Shown: piece by piece, positions 26,572 to 36,922 of the stretch
Numbering within the stretch: position 1 is the first letter of the stretch
How the letters are laid out: each line of letters begins with the position of its first letter
Source of the DNA: Flavobacteriaceae bacterium LYZ1037
GTDB taxonomy: Bacteria; Bacteroidota; Bacteroidia; Flavobacteriales; Flavobacteriaceae
Length of the DNA stretch: 64,000 nucleotides
Assembly: GCA_003144015.1 (NCBI GenBank)
Contig: QFWS01000007.1
Span: forward strand, 1 to 64,000
Direction of reading: 5' to 3'
Notes under the pieces: model-generated
What the model was told of the DNA's origin: nothing
Databases searched by the model: none
What the model saw: only the letters and a program-made list of their open reading frames with translations
Made by a program: the position numbers and the translations under genes

Positions 26572-28206
26572 ATGAAATTGCAACTAACCACACTTTGTCT
26601 TTTTTTATTTTCTATGATCATTTCTGCTCAAGATGGTATTCCAACCGATTATTTAAAATCCGATTTTCATAAAAGTAGAAGGGAGGCTTTTAGAGAAAAG
26701 ATGCCAGAAAACAGTGTGGCAGTTTTATTTTCGAATCCTGTAAGAAATAGAGCGAATGATGTAGATTATATTTATCATCAAGATCCAAATTTTTATTATT
26801 TAACAGGTTATAATGAGCCTAATGGAGTTCTGATGATTTTTTCAGATGAACAAGTAAATGATGCAGGAATAAATTATAATGAGATTCTTTATGTGCAAGA
26901 GAAAGACCCTAGAAAAGAACAATGGAATGGGTTTCGTTTAGGAACTGAAGGAGCCAAAGACAAATTAGGATTTACCTTGGCTTATAATGGAAGTGATTTT
27001 AGTAATTCTGGAATTGATTATGTCTCGTTTGATAAAGTGATGTTTATTAATTTTGAAGATGATTACAGAGATTCAAAAAGAGATCAAGCAGATTTATACA
27101 GCTTAGTTGAGACCTTTAAAACCCAAATAAATTATAGTGAAGACGCAATTCCAGATCCAATAAAAGAGCGTGTATATGAGATGATAAAAGTTACTGATGT
27201 AGAAAACAGTGCCAATGTGGCTCAAAATATTGGTAGAGCTTTGGAATATTATCCAGATTTAAAGAATGATAAAATTATAACAGAGTATGTTAATACAACG
27301 GATAATAACACACGTATTGAATTAAAACAACAAGTTATTAAGATTGAAAGTGAAACTCCAAAAAGTAATTTAGATACAGAAACATTATCTAGAATTATGG
27401 GTGGATTACGCCAGATTAAAACGGAAGAAGAAATGGTGTTACTTACTAAAGCTGTTAGAATTTCTGCCATGGGACAACGTGAAATTATGAAAGCCATGCA
27501 TCCTGGCATGTCAGAAACCGAAATTCAAGGTGTTCATGAATATGTTTATAAAAAATATGGTAGTGAGTATGAAGGCTATCCAAGTATTGTAGGTGCAGGA
27601 AATAATGGTTGCGTATTGCACTATATTGAAAACAATAAAATGAAAGTTGAAAACGATTTGGTTTTAATGGATTTGGGAGCCGAATATCATGGTTATACAG
27701 CAGATGTTACCAGAACTATTCCTGCAAATGGAACGTTTAATAAAGAACAAAAAATTATTTACGATTTAGTGTACAAATCTCAAGAAGCTGGTATTGCTGC
27801 AGCAACAGTTGGGAATGCTTTTAATGCAACAGATGCAGCCTGTAGGAAAGTTATTGATGAGGGATTAATAGCTTTAGGATTAATTAAAAGTAGCAAAGAA
27901 TCTAGAAAATATTTTCCTCATGGTACATCGCATTATTTAGGATTAGATGTTCATGATGCCGGACTTTATGGGGCTTTCGAGCCAAATATGGTAATTACTG
28001 TAGAACCTGGAATTTATATTCCAGAAGGCAGTGATTGCGATGAAAAATGGTGGGGAATTGCTGTTAGAATTGAAGACGATATTTTAATTACTGAAAACGG
28101 ACCAATTAATCTTTCTGCTGAAGCACCACGTAAATCGGATGAGATTGAAAAACTTATGAAAGAAAAGAGTGCTTTAGACGACTTTACATTGCCTAGTTTA
28201 GATTAA
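26572..28206 (+). CDS. Secreted Xaa-Pro aminopeptidase (M24, aminopeptidase P type)
   Basis: 544 residues. A signal peptide (about 19 residues, ending ISAQ) directs it to the periplasm. The N-terminal creatinase-like domain includes YIYHQDPNFYYLTGYNEP. The C-terminal pita-bread metallopeptidase domain holds the dimetal ligands: D and D in DLGAEYHGYTADVTRTI, H in FPHGTSHYLGLDVHD, E in VEPGIYIPEG and E in VRIEDDILI. It removes N-terminal residues before proline. An insertion of about 80 residues (VNTTDNNTRIELKQQ) lies between the domains, consistent with the longer Bacteroidota form. Confidence 0.94.
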   Translation: MKLQLTTLCLFLFSMIISAQDGIPTDYLKSDFHKSRREAFREKMPENSVAVLFSNPVRNRANDVDYIYHQDPNFYYLTGYNEPNGVLMIFSDEQVNDAGINYNEILYVQEKDPRKEQWNGFRLGTEGAKDKLGFTLAYNGSDFSNSGIDYVSFDKVMFINFEDDYRDSKRDQADLYSLVETFKTQINYSEDAIPDPIKERVYEMIKVTDVENSANVAQNIGRALEYYPDLKNDKIITEYVNTTDNNTRIELKQQVIKIESETPKSNLDTETLSRIMGGLRQIKTEEEMVLLTKAVRISAMGQREIMKAMHPGMSETEIQGVHEYVYKKYGSEYEGYPSIVGAGNNGCVLHYIENNKMKVENDLVLMDLGAEYHGYTADVTRTIPANGTFNKEQKIIYDLVYKSQEAGIAAATVGNAFNATDAACRKVIDEGLIALGLIKSSKESRKYFPHGTSHYLGLDVHDAGLYGAFEPNMVITVEPGIYIPEGSDCDEKWWGIAVRIEDDILITENGPINLSAEAPRKSDEIEKLMKEKSALDDFTLPSLD

Positions 28207-28227
28207 GAAACTTTTATAATTAATTTT

Positions 28228-28291
28228 AAAGCGTCAATAAAAAAAGAGAAGTCAATTCTAACCTTTTTTGCTGTCGCTTTTTTTATTTAAG
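28228..28291 (+). terminator. Weak terminator-like structure
   Basis: AAAGCG pairs with CGCTTT across an A-rich/T-rich inner stem and is followed by seven T residues. Less clean than the other terminators here. Confidence 0.4.
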
Positions 28292-28292
28292 T

Positions 28293-28676
28293 TTAATTAT
28301 TTGTTACAAATTTAAAAGCTTCATCTAATTGTGAGACATCAAAATATTGTTCTTTCCTGCCTTTGCTTGCTCTTTCAAAAAACATGTTATCTATTGGGAC
28401 AAATGCTTTTAATACTTTGGAATGAGCAACAATAGCTAAATGACCTAAATTTTTATAATGCCTTAGAATGAAAATAATGTCTTCAAAAAAAGCTTTGGCT
28501 TGGGTATTAGACATTTTATATTCATCTATTTTAACTAAAACATTTACAGTATTAAACCCTTTATCTAATTTTTCCTTGAAGAATTTTTGAGCTAATTTTT
28601 CGTCTGTTTCAGAAAAGTTTTCAATTACTTCAAAAGCCAAGGTGTTTGTTTCGAATGTTTTTAAATGCTCTATCAT
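28293..28676 (-). CDS. SpoIIAA-like (STAS) family protein
   Basis: About 127 residues from the ATG at 28676; an upstream ATG at 28700 would add MVNLKYKI, which looks less natural. Contains the strand/helix alternation of SpoIIAA-like proteins: TLAFEVIENFSETDEKLAQKF, VNVLVKIDEYKMSN, LGHLAIVAHSKVLKAFVPI, YFDVSQLDEAFKFV. The ligand or partner is unknown. No kinase or sigma-factor partner is adjacent, so I would not infer an anti-anti-sigma role. Compare the protein at 33891-34262, which has a similar pattern. Confidence 0.75.
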   Translation of the reverse strand: MIEHLKTFETNTLAFEVIENFSETDEKLAQKFFKEKLDKGFNTVNVLVKIDEYKMSNTQAKAFFEDIIFILRHYKNLGHLAIVAHSKVLKAFVPIDNMFFERASKGRKEQYFDVSQLDEAFKFVTNN

Positions 28677-28850
28677 AATTTTATATTTTAAGTTAACCAA
28701 CTAAGTATTTAAAAATAATGTTTTTATAAAAAAATATAAAACATTTTTTCACAATATAATCTTTTAATAGATACTCATTTAATTTGTTATTCTTTAGCTT
28801 TTTTTGTCATGATGTTATTTTTTTTCAAGTTGCTCCATTTTACAGAATTT

Positions 28851-29366
28851 TTAATATAGCAGTAGCATTTGATGGTTTGGATTGCTGTGGGTTTCAGAAA
28901 TTTTAAAATCGTAACATCCAATTACATTAAAACCAGCTTTTTTATAAAAATGAATGGCTTTATGGTTTTCTATCCATGTGTATAGCCACATCCCAGATTG
29001 ATGGTGATTTTTAGATAATGCCACATTGAAATTGAAGAGCTCCAAACCTAATTTTAAATGATGAAACTCTTCTAAAACATAGAGTCTTTCTAATTTAGTA
29101 ACATTTTTAAAAAGAATATTATTTTGCGAATAATTATAAATTATTTTGGAATATCCTATAGGTTCTTGGTTGAAGTATAAAATGTGATAAACATTATTCG
29201 AATCTTTCAATTCTGAGTCGAAGATGTCTTTTGTGAATTTGGATGATACATAATTAAAAATATCCTTTTTTGAAGCGCTCCTACCATGAGATTCTATAAA
29301 GGATTGCGATCCAATTTTGGATAGTAATTCAGCCTCTTTTATTGTGGCATTTTTAATTGTTGTCAT
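28851..29366 (-). CDS. GNAT-family N-acetyltransferase
   Basis: 171 residues. N-terminal TIKNATIKEAELLSKIGSQSF, central KLERLYVLEEFHHLKLGLELF (the acetyl-CoA loop region, but the usual R/QxxGxG/A is degenerate as HHLKLG) and C-terminal MWLYTWIENHKAIHFYKKAGF with the typical NxxAIxFYxKxGF motif. Substrate unknown. It has a good candidate promoter just upstream and is divergent from nnr. Confidence 0.85.
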   Translation of the reverse strand: MTTIKNATIKEAELLSKIGSQSFIESHGRSASKKDIFNYVSSKFTKDIFDSELKDSNNVYHILYFNQEPIGYSKIIYNYSQNNILFKNVTKLERLYVLEEFHHLKLGLELFNFNVALSKNHHQSGMWLYTWIENHKAIHFYKKAGFNVIGCYDFKISETHSNPNHQMLLLY

Positions 29367-29397
29367 TAGAAAAACAGAATAAATATGTTTATGATAT

Positions 29398-29429
29398 CAA
29401 AAGTATTATTTTTACTTTTAATAAATCAA
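29398..29429 (-). promoter_or_regulatory. Candidate promoter of the GNAT gene
   Basis: On minus: TTG at 29429-29427, 21-bp spacer, TACTTTTG at 29405-29398, 31 bp before the ATG. Both elements of the Bacteroidota consensus are present. Confidence 0.6.
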
Positions 29430-29439
29430 TGGAATTTAA

Positions 29440-31011
29440 ATGAAAATATTATCTAAAGAGCAAGTTTACGAAGGAGATAAATTAACAGCCGAAAGACAAA
29501 ACATTTCATCTACAGAGTTAATGGAACGTGCAGGCATACAAATTTTTAGCTGGCTTGATGTTAGAATGCAAGGCGCTCAAGTTCCAATTCATGTTTTTTG
29601 TGGAATTGGAAATAATGGAGGAGATGGTTTGGTTGTTGCAAGGCATTTAGTGTTACATGGTTATAATGTGCATACTTATGTTGTAAATTGTAGTGATAAA
29701 CGCTCAAAGGATTTTTTAAATAATTATGATAAAATTAAACATGTTACCAAAGAGTGGCCTACACTCTTGGACTGTAAAGACGACTTCCCTAAAATTGATG
29801 AAGACGATATTGTTATTGATGCTGTTTTTGGTATTGGTTTAAATAGAGAAGTAGACCTTTGGGTTAAAGAATTGTTTCAACATTTTAAAGCTTCAAAAGC
29901 ATTTACTCTTGCTATAGATATTCCTTCAGGTTTGCATACAGATCAAGTGCCTAAAGATGAAAATGGTGTTGTATGGGCAAACCACACACTAAGTTTTCAA
30001 TCGCCAAAATTAGTTTTCTTTTTACCCGATACAGCAAAATATTCCCAACAATGGGATGTTTTAGATATAGGAATTGATAGAGAGTACTTAATTAAAACAA
30101 CGACTAAAGCTGAGTTAATAGGAAGACAAGAAGTAATTCCTATTTATAAACCAAGAGGTAAGTTTTCTAATAAAGGTGATTTTGGACATGCATTAATTAT
30201 TGGTGGAAGTTATGGTAAAATTGGAGCTGTTACTTTAGCAAGTCGTGCTGCCTTAGCTTCAGGAGTAGGTTTAATTTCTGCTTATGTTCCAAAATGTGGT
30301 TATACCGTGCTCCAGTCTTCCTTTCCAGAAGCTATGGTAATAACTGATACAGATGAACATGTTATTACAAATATTGAGAATAAATTCACACCTTCATCTA
30401 TTGGAATAGGAGTAGGCTTAGGAACAGATACAAAAACAGTCTTGGCTTTTGGAAATTTTCTAAAGCAAAATAAATCTCCTTTAGTTTTAGATGCTGATGG
30501 CATAAATATACTTTCTGAAAACAATGAGTTGTTAAAGTTACTGCCAGAAGGGACGGTATTAACACCACACCCAAAAGAACTAGAACGTTTAGTTGGTAGT
30601 TGGGAGGACGATTTTGATAAACTTAATAAAGTAAAGGCTTTTACTAAAAAACATCAAGTGATTGTTGTTATTAAGGGAGCACACACAATTACTGTTTTAG
30701 AAGAACAACTTTATATTAATTCTACTGGAAACCCTGGATTAGCTACAGGAGGAACAGGAGATGTTTTAACTGGAATTATTACAGGTTTGTTAGCACAAGG
30801 ATATAATCCCTTAGTAGCAAGTATTTTTGGAGTGTATTTACACGGGAAATCGGCTGATATTGCCGTTGAAAAAACAGGTTATCAAAGTTTAATTGCTAGT
30901 CATGTTATTGAACACATAGGAGATGCTTACTTAGATCTATTCTGGCAACCTGAACCACCACAACCAGAAGCAGAAGCAAAAAGCAATAAAGAAGGAAGCA
31001 AGAAGAAATAA
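29440..31011 (+). CDS. nnr: Bifunctional NAD(P)H-hydrate repair enzyme
   Basis: 523 residues, the length of the fused form. N-terminal YjeF_N epimerase domain (residues about 1-220) with GIGNNGGDGLVVARHL and DIPSGLHTD; C-terminal ADP-dependent hydrate dehydratase domain (230-500) with HALIIGGSYGKIGAVTLASRAAL, LTPHPKELERL and the signature NPGLATGGTGDVLTGII. It repairs damaged NADHX and NADPHX made by heat or by GAPDH. The tail is charged and proline-rich (QPEPPQPEAEAKSNKEGS). Candidate promoter TACTTTTA at 29413-29420. Confidence 0.96.
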   Translation: MKILSKEQVYEGDKLTAERQNISSTELMERAGIQIFSWLDVRMQGAQVPIHVFCGIGNNGGDGLVVARHLVLHGYNVHTYVVNCSDKRSKDFLNNYDKIKHVTKEWPTLLDCKDDFPKIDEDDIVIDAVFGIGLNREVDLWVKELFQHFKASKAFTLAIDIPSGLHTDQVPKDENGVVWANHTLSFQSPKLVFFLPDTAKYSQQWDVLDIGIDREYLIKTTTKAELIGRQEVIPIYKPRGKFSNKGDFGHALIIGGSYGKIGAVTLASRAALASGVGLISAYVPKCGYTVLQSSFPEAMVITDTDEHVITNIENKFTPSSIGIGVGLGTDTKTVLAFGNFLKQNKSPLVLDADGINILSENNELLKLLPEGTVLTPHPKELERLVGSWEDDFDKLNKVKAFTKKHQVIVVIKGAHTITVLEEQLYINSTGNPGLATGGTGDVLTGIITGLLAQGYNPLVASIFGVYLHGKSADIAVEKTGYQSLIASHVIEHIGDAYLDLFWQPEPPQPEAEAKSNKEGSKKK

Positions 31012-31159
31012 AAAAGGACAGTTTATAAAGGTGTTTTTCATCAAACTGAACTCGTTTTAGTATCCCTTAATTTTAGAAAAGTAAGATGTGATTCTGAAAT
31101 TAATTCAGAATGATTATTGCTTAAACAATCAGAATAATTTATGGAAAAGAAATATATAA

Positions 31160-31192
31160 AAAAAAGCCATTCGATTTGAGTGGCTTTTTAGT
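31160..31192 (+). terminator. Terminator of nnr
   Basis: AAAAGCCA/TGGCTTTT stem with an 11-base loop and flanking A/T runs. It could also end the convergent TlpA-like gene. Confidence 0.85.
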
Positions 31193-31210
31193 TTTGTAAT
31201 GAAAATACTT

Positions 31211-32251
31211 TTATATTTCTAAAGAATTAAATAATTCTATTAATTTTTCGCTTGAAGGTCTTGGAGCATCTGGAGTTACTACATTTCCATTAGGATCTAT
31301 TAAAATAAAACGAGGAATACCATTAATTTTATAATCCTTAATAAATTGCGATTGCCACCCTTCAGGAGCAAATAATTGAATACCAGTCAACTCTTTATCT
31401 GCAATCATAGCTTTCCAATCTTCACGAGCTTTATCCCAAGAACCTCCATGAGATCTATCGTCGTCAATTGAAAGACTTACAAAATTTATGTTTTTAGCAT
31501 GATATTCTTTTTCCAAAGCTTTTAACGAAGGAATTTCGGCCTTACAAGGTCCACACCATGTAGCCCAAACATCTATGTATGTGTATTTTCCTTTTAAATC
31601 TTCAAGAGAAGTTGTGGTTCCATCCACATTTTCGTAATCAACAAATGTAGGCGAAGGAGCACCTTCTGGTAATTCTTTCTTCAAATTAATACCATCAGCA
31701 ATATAGCCTCTATAGAATTTAAGCATAGGCTCGAGATCCTTTATTTTACTTTTAGTTAAAGATGAATCGATTCCAGTTTGAGATGCATAAAATTCATTTA
31801 ATTGCGTTTTAATATTATCTAGAGCAATATCAAGTTCTTCCATTTCAGTAATGGTGCTCAATTCGTCCATATTTAGTAAAGATTCTTGTTTTAAAGATTC
31901 TTCAGCTAAAAAATTACTGTGCTCAGAACCCGTTCCAGTGTATTTAACAGTTTCATCAAATTCTTTCGCATCGATAGTCATGTTAATGTCAAAACCATTT
32001 TTTAGGAAAACAGAAGTGCTTTCATTTCCATCAAAAAAGCTGTAAACACCAGTTTCAACTTTTAAGGTATCACTAAAAGTTCCATCGCTATTTACTTTAA
32101 TTGTTTTAGAATAATCGCGAGTTCTTAGAACTACAGAGTCACTATTTTTGTTAGTTATAGTTCCAGAAAAAGTTACATAATCTTTAGGGGCAACGTCTTC
32201 TTTGCAAGCAACAATAGCTATAGCGCTCAATAAAAGAATAATTTTTTTCAT
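31211..32251 (-). CDS. TlpA-like thiol:disulfide lipoprotein (DUF4369 plus thioredoxin fold)
   Basis: 346 residues. Lipobox VAC at residue 16 (AIAIVACKED), so it is lipid-anchored. The N-terminal half has DUF4369-like repeats (FSGTITNKNSDSVVLRTRDY, VSLSIDD follows later). The C-terminal thioredoxin fold carries the active site VWATWCGPCKAEIPSL (CGPC) and a cis-proline in INGIPRFILIDP. It reduces or isomerises disulfides in periplasmic or outer-envelope proteins. Widespread in Bacteroidota, often in many paralogues. Confidence 0.92.
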   Translation of the reverse strand: MKKIILLLSAIAIVACKEDVAPKDYVTFSGTITNKNSDSVVLRTRDYSKTIKVNSDGTFSDTLKVETGVYSFFDGNESTSVFLKNGFDINMTIDAKEFDETVKYTGTGSEHSNFLAEESLKQESLLNMDELSTITEMEELDIALDNIKTQLNEFYASQTGIDSSLTKSKIKDLEPMLKFYRGYIADGINLKKELPEGAPSPTFVDYENVDGTTTSLEDLKGKYTYIDVWATWCGPCKAEIPSLKALEKEYHAKNINFVSLSIDDDRSHGGSWDKAREDWKAMIADKELTGIQLFAPEGWQSQFIKDYKINGIPRFILIDPNGNVVTPDAPRPSSEKLIELFNSLEI

Positions 32252-32272
32252 TTTTATTGTTTAAAATTTTAT

Positions 32273-32305
32273 CAAAAATAAGAGATATTTTAAACTATTT
32301 ATCAA
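32273..32305 (-). promoter_or_regulatory. Candidate promoter of the TlpA-like gene
   Basis: On minus: TTG at 32305-32303, 22-bp spacer, TATTTTTG at 32280-32273, 21 bp before the ATG. Confidence 0.55.
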
Positions 32306-32377
32306 TTCTATTAATTATTAACAAATGTTTGCATAAAAGATTTGTAATGTTGAATTTTGGAATCTATTACAAATACT

Positions 32378-33886
32378 ATGGACAACATTCATTATATATC
32401 TTCGAAAACTCTAGATTTAAAAACACTTCATGCTATAATTTCTGAAGAAAAAAAGTTGCAACTTTCTGAAGAAGCAATTGAAAAAATCTCAAATTGTAGA
32501 AACTATTTAAACGAAAAGTTAAAGAATCAAGACAAACCTATCTATGGTATTAATACAGGATTTGGCTCGTTATATAATGTAAAGATTTCTAAAGAAAATC
32601 TAACAAAACTTCAAGAGAATTTAATGATGTCTCATGCTTGTGGCACAGGAGATTTGGTGCCTGAAGCTATAGTAAAACTCATGCTCTTGCTTAAAATACA
32701 GTCTTTAAGTTATGGACATAGTGGTGTTCAATTACTTACTGTTGAACGCTTAATTGATTTTTATAATAATAATATTACGCCAATAATTTTCACTCAAGGA
32801 TCTTTGGGTGCATCAGGAGATTTAGCACCTTTAGCACATTTGGCATTACCCATAATTGGAAAGGGAGAAGTAACTTATAAAGGCAAACTTTTTTCTGGTG
32901 AAGAAATTTTAAAGACTTTTAATTGGGAACCGATAACACTGCAATCTAAAGAAGGATTAGCGCTTTTAAATGGAACGCAATTTATGAGTGCTTATGGTAT
33001 TCATTTACTTTTTGAATCTTATAAATTATCTTATTTAGCAGATTTAATAGGAAGTGTTTCTTTAGATGCATTTGATGGTAGAATTGAACCGTTTAATGAG
33101 TTGGTACATCTAGTGAGACCTCACAATGGGCAATTAAAAACGGCCGAACGAGTTAGAGAGTTTCTTGAAGGAAGTGAATTGATAGCACAAGAGAAGGTAC
33201 ATGTCCAAGATCCATATTCGTTTAGGTGTATGCCTCAAGTGCATGGAGCTAGTAAAGACACTTTAGCTTTTGTAGAAAAAACGTTTATTACTGAGATAAA
33301 TTCAGTTACTGATAACCCAAATATTTTCTCGAAAGAAGATGAGATTATTTCTGGCGGTAATTTTCATGGTCAGCCTTTAGCTCTTGCTTTAGATTACCTT
33401 AAAGTTGCTATGGCAGAATTTGGAAATATTTCTGAACGTCGGGTGTTTCAATTAGTTTCTGGTTTAAGAGGTTTGCCAGCTTTTTTAGTAGATAGTCCAG
33501 GATTAAATTCTGGTTTTATGATTCCACAATATACAGCAGCAAGCATTGTAAGTGCTAATAAACAATTAGCTTCTCCAGCTAGTATAGATAGTATCGTTTC
33601 TAGTAATGGACAAGAAGACCATGTGAGTATGGGAGCTAATGCGGCCACACAAGCATATAAGTTAATTGAAAATGTGAAACGTGTTTTAGCAATAGAGTTG
33701 TTTAATGCATCACAAGCATTAAGTTTAAGAACTCCTTTAAAATCTTCAAAATTTATTGAATCTTTTTTAAGTGTGTATAGAGAAGAAGTACCATTTGTAG
33801 CTTTCGATAGAGAATTATTTAAAGATATTGAAGCTTCTATTGCTTTTATTGATACCTTATCTATTGATAGTCATGAAGTACTCTAA
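32378..33886 (+). CDS. hutH: Histidine ammonia-lyase
   Basis: About 502 residues from the ATG at 32378 (an ATG at 32357 is possible but adds MESITNT). The MIO cofactor forms from A145-S146-G147 in GSLGASGDLAPL. The substrate pocket is of HAL type: SHACGTG and the QEDHVSMGAN motif. TAL/PAL relatives differ at these places, so histidine is the likely substrate, giving urocanate and ammonia. hutU and hutI are not in the window, so the rest of the pathway must be elsewhere. Convergent with the 33891-34262 gene at 4 bp. Confidence 0.93.
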   Translation: MDNIHYISSKTLDLKTLHAIISEEKKLQLSEEAIEKISNCRNYLNEKLKNQDKPIYGINTGFGSLYNVKISKENLTKLQENLMMSHACGTGDLVPEAIVKLMLLLKIQSLSYGHSGVQLLTVERLIDFYNNNITPIIFTQGSLGASGDLAPLAHLALPIIGKGEVTYKGKLFSGEEILKTFNWEPITLQSKEGLALLNGTQFMSAYGIHLLFESYKLSYLADLIGSVSLDAFDGRIEPFNELVHLVRPHNGQLKTAERVREFLEGSELIAQEKVHVQDPYSFRCMPQVHGASKDTLAFVEKTFITEINSVTDNPNIFSKEDEIISGGNFHGQPLALALDYLKVAMAEFGNISERRVFQLVSGLRGLPAFLVDSPGLNSGFMIPQYTAASIVSANKQLASPASIDSIVSSNGQEDHVSMGANAATQAYKLIENVKRVLAIELFNASQALSLRTPLKSSKFIESFLSVYREEVPFVAFDRELFKDIEASIAFIDTLSIDSHEVL

Positions 33887-33890
33887 ATAA

Positions 33891-34262
33891 TTAACTGTTT
33901 TCAATTAGTTTATTAGCCCAGTCAATAGCATCATTTAACTCTGTAAAACTTTTAAAAGGTTTAGAAAAAAATGTTTTTTCTAAAGCCACATTATCTCTAT
34001 ATATTTTATCTCCAGTAACAACTGCAAAACCAATAAGGTTTTCTATTTGAGAAGTTTTAAAATAAATATTAGGGTCTACAGAGTAGGAGTTGATACGGTG
34101 TGTTATATAAACAAATTTTTTATTTTTAAAAAAGGTAGTTGCAATCTCTACTAAAATTTCGTTGTATTCTGGTAAAACTGTAATACCTTCATTCATAACA
34201 AATATTAGAAAGTTGTCATGGATGGTAACTTTGCCAAATGGGTATGTTATTATATTTGACAT
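33891..34262 (-). CDS. Small protein with SpoIIAA-like pattern, unknown function
   Basis: 123 residues, no signal peptide or membrane segment. The fold pattern, FGKVTIHDNFLIFVMNEGI, VYITHRINSYSVDP, IGFAVVTGDKIYRDNV, FKSFTELNDAIDWANKL, resembles STAS/SpoIIAA-like proteins of Flavobacteriia in strand order and the closing FxxxxDAxxW motif. I cannot name its partner. It shares only weak resemblance with 28293-28676. Encoded between hutH and clpC with no operon partner. Confidence 0.7.
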   Translation of the reverse strand: MSNIITYPFGKVTIHDNFLIFVMNEGITVLPEYNEILVEIATTFFKNKKFVYITHRINSYSVDPNIYFKTSQIENLIGFAVVTGDKIYRDNVALEKTFFSKPFKSFTELNDAIDWANKLIENS

Positions 34263-34313
34263 ATGATTAAGTATTTAATTTACTGGTAAAATTAACGAAT
34301 AAATATAGATGTA

Positions 34314-34348
34314 AATAAAAAACGCCATTAAAAGTCAATAATGGCGTT
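34314..34348 (-). terminator. Terminator of clpC
   Basis: AACGCCATTA/TAATGGCGTT stem (10 bp), followed on the minus strand by six T residues. Confidence 0.88.
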
Positions 34349-34369
34349 GAAATAGTATTTGTTCTTAAT

Positions 34370-36922
34370 TTAGGATTTAGTTGTATTTTTTGCTTTTTCA
34401 ATTTTCACAGTCAATTCTTTTGTTTTAGAATCTAAATCCATAAGTATTATATCTCCTTCGTGGATTTTAGCATTGATAATCTCTTCAGCCAGTTTGTCTT
34501 CAATATACTTTTGAATGGCTCTTTTAAGAGGTCTGGCTCCATATTGTTTATCGAAACCTTTATCTGCAATATAATCTTTAGCTTTTTTACTTAATTTTAG
34601 AGTATAACCAAGAGCTTTAATTCGGTTAATTAATTGTTCTAATTCAATATCGATTATTTTATCAATATCTTTTCTTTCTAAAGCATTGAACACCACAACA
34701 TCATCAATTCTATTTAAAAATTCTGGTGCGAAAGCTTTTTTAAGTGCATTTTCAATAACACTTCTTGCATTGGCATCTTCTTGGGCTTTTTGTGAAGCTG
34801 TTCCAAAACCAACACCAGTTCCAAAATCTTTTAGTTTTCTAGAACCAATATTTGAGGTCATAATTATAATAGTATTTCTAAAGTCAATTTTTCTTCCTAA
34901 ACTATCCGTTAGAAAACCATCATCTAAAACTTGTAAAAGCATATTAAAGACATCTGGATGTGCTTTTTCAATTTCATCAAGTAGCACAACAGCATAAGGT
35001 TTACGTCTTATTTTTTCAGTTAATTGACCACCCTCCTCATAGCCTACGTAACCTGGAGGTGCACCAACCAATCTTGAGATAGCAAATTTCTCCATGTACT
35101 CACTCATATCAATTCTAATAAGCGAGTCTTCACTATCAAATAATTGTTTAGATAAGACTTTGGCTAATTGTGTTTTACCAACACCTGTTTGACCTAAGAA
35201 AATAAACGAACCAATAGGCTTGTTAGGGTCTTTTAATCCAGCTCTATTTCTTTGTATTGCTTTAACTACTTTTGCTACTGCTTCATCTTGCCCAATAACT
35301 TTGCCTTTAATAAGTTCTGGTAATTGTGCTAATTTGTTGCTTTCAGTTTGTGCAATTCTATTTACAGGGATTCCGGTCATCATAGAAACTACATCAGCGA
35401 CATTATCTTCTGTTACAATTTCTCTATGTAAATTAGTTTCTTCTTCCCATTTTTCTTGAGCAATGGCTAATTCCTTTTCGATACGTTTTTCATCGTCTCT
35501 TAATTTAGCAGCTTCTTCATATTTCTGTTTTTTAACGACAGATGTTTTTGTTTCTCTAACATCTTCTAATTGCTTTTCTAAGTCTAAAACTTGTTTAGGC
35601 ACATTGATGTTTTTAATATGAACTCGCGAACCTGCTTCATCTAAAGCATCAATAGCTTTGTCTGGTAAAAAACGATCGGTCATATATCTATTGGTTAATT
35701 TTACACACGCTTCAATGGCTTCAGGTGTATAATCAACATGATGATGACTTTCATATTTATCTTTAATATTGTTTAATATTTCTATAGTTTCTTCAACAGT
35801 AGTAGGCTCTATAATAACTTTTTGAAAACGACGCTCTAAAGCACCATCTTTCTCAATATATTGTCTGTATTCATCTAGTGTTGTTGCACCTACACATTGT
35901 ATTTCACCACGAGCTAAAGCAGGTTTAAACATGTTAGAAGCATCTAAGCTTCCTGTAGCTCCACCAGCACCAACTATGGTATGAATTTCATCTATAAAAA
36001 GTATGATATCGTCATTCTTTTCAAGTTCATTCATAACAGCTTTCATGCGTTCTTCAAACTGCCCTCTGTATTTTGTTCCTGCAACTAAGCTAGCTAAATC
36101 AAGGGTTACTACGCGCTTATTAAAAAGAATCCGCGATACTTTTTTGCTAACAATTCTGTTTGCTAATCCTTCGGCAATGGCAGATTTACCTACCCCAGGT
36201 TCACCAATTAGAAGTGGGTTGTTTTTCTTTCTTCTACTTAATATTTGAGAGACTCTTTCAATCTCTTTTTCTCTTCCAACAACTGGATCGAGTTTACCTT
36301 CTTCGGCCATAGCAGTAAGGTCACGTCCAAAATTATCTAATACAGGTGTTTTAGATTTTTTATTTGTTTTAGAAGTTGGAGTATTAAATAAATTCTCTTT
36401 GGAAGCATCATCTTCGGAAGATGCGTTATCATCATCCTGAAAAGATTCAGCTTTTGGTTCTATATAATCGTCGTCATTAGTTATCATATGTTTAAACTGT
36501 TCTTTAGCGTTATCGTAATCTACTTTCAATTTATTTAAAAGTTTGGTTGTAGGATCGTTTTCATTTCTTAAAATGCATAAAAGTAAATGAGCAGTATTAA
36601 TGGACGTGCTTTGAAAAAGCTTTGCTTCTAAAAAGGTTGTTTTTAAAGCACGTTCAGCCTGCCTAGTAAGATGTAAATTCTTTTTTTCGTTTGAAACGAC
36701 TGCAACATTAGGGTTTGCAGGACTAAGTATTTCTACTTTACGTCTTAAGTGATTTAAATCTATTTCTAGCGCATTTAAGATATTTATTGCTTTACCATTT
36801 CCATCGCGAAGCAAGCCAAGCATTAAGTGCTCTGTGCCAATAAAATCATGTCCTAAGCGCAACGCTTCTTCTTTACTATAAGCAATAACATCTTTAACTC
36901 TTGGTGAAAAATTATCATCCAT
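34370..36922 (-). CDS. clpC: ATP-dependent Clp protease ATP-binding subunit ClpC
   Basis: 850 residues. Clp_N repeats in the first 150 residues ([18 protein letters not shown]). The first AAA+ has Walker [15 protein letters not shown] and Walker [16 protein letters not shown]; a UVR-type coiled middle ([19 protein letters not shown]) marks ClpC rather than ClpA or ClpB; the second AAA+ has [14 protein letters not shown]. The ClpP-binding loop is expected in the second AAA domain but I did not assign its residues. Unfolds proteins for ClpP. An insertion of about 40 acidic residues lies between N domain and first AAA. Divergent from gyrA with 260 bp between them. Confidence 0.96.
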   Translation of the reverse strand: MDDNFSPRVKDVIAYSKEEALRLGHDFIGTEHLMLGLLRDGNGKAINILNALEIDLNHLRRKVEILSPANPNVAVVSNEKKNLHLTRQAERALKTTFLEAKLFQSTSINTAHLLLCILRNENDPTTKLLNKLKVDYDNAKEQFKHMITNDDDYIEPKAESFQDDDNASSEDDASKENLFNTPTSKTNKKSKTPVLDNFGRDLTAMAEEGKLDPVVGREKEIERVSQILSRRKKNNPLLIGEPGVGKSAIAEGLANRIVSKKVSRILFNKRVVTLDLASLVAGTKYRGQFEERMKAVMNELEKNDDIILFIDEIHTIVGAGGATGSLDASNMFKPALARGEIQCVGATTLDEYRQYIEKDGALERRFQKVIIEPTTVEETIEILNNIKDKYESHHHVDYTPEAIEACVKLTNRYMTDRFLPDKAIDALDEAGSRVHIKNINVPKQVLDLEKQLEDVRETKTSVVKKQKYEEAAKLRDDEKRIEKELAIAQEKWEEETNLHREIVTEDNVADVVSMMTGIPVNRIAQTESNKLAQLPELIKGKVIGQDEAVAKVVKAIQRNRAGLKDPNKPIGSFIFLGQTGVGKTQLAKVLSKQLFDSEDSLIRIDMSEYMEKFAISRLVGAPPGYVGYEEGGQLTEKIRRKPYAVVLLDEIEKAHPDVFNMLLQVLDDGFLTDSLGRKIDFRNTIIIMTSNIGSRKLKDFGTGVGFGTASQKAQEDANARSVIENALKKAFAPEFLNRIDDVVVFNALERKDIDKIIDIELEQLINRIKALGYTLKLSKKAKDYIADKGFDKQYGARPLKRAIQKYIEDKLAEEIINAKIHEGDIILMDLDSKTKELTVKIEKAKNTTKS

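Noticed and set aside
28677-28850. Tiny ORFs on minus (MEQLEKK and MTKKAKE) that would join after a one-base change
   Set aside because: Too short to support, and the A-run makes chance joining likely.
32378-33886. hutH as a tyrosine or phenylalanine ammonia-lyase, as known in Flavobacterium
   Set aside because: The pocket motifs (SHACGTG, QEDHVSM) are of histidine type; the known Flavobacterium TAL differs there.
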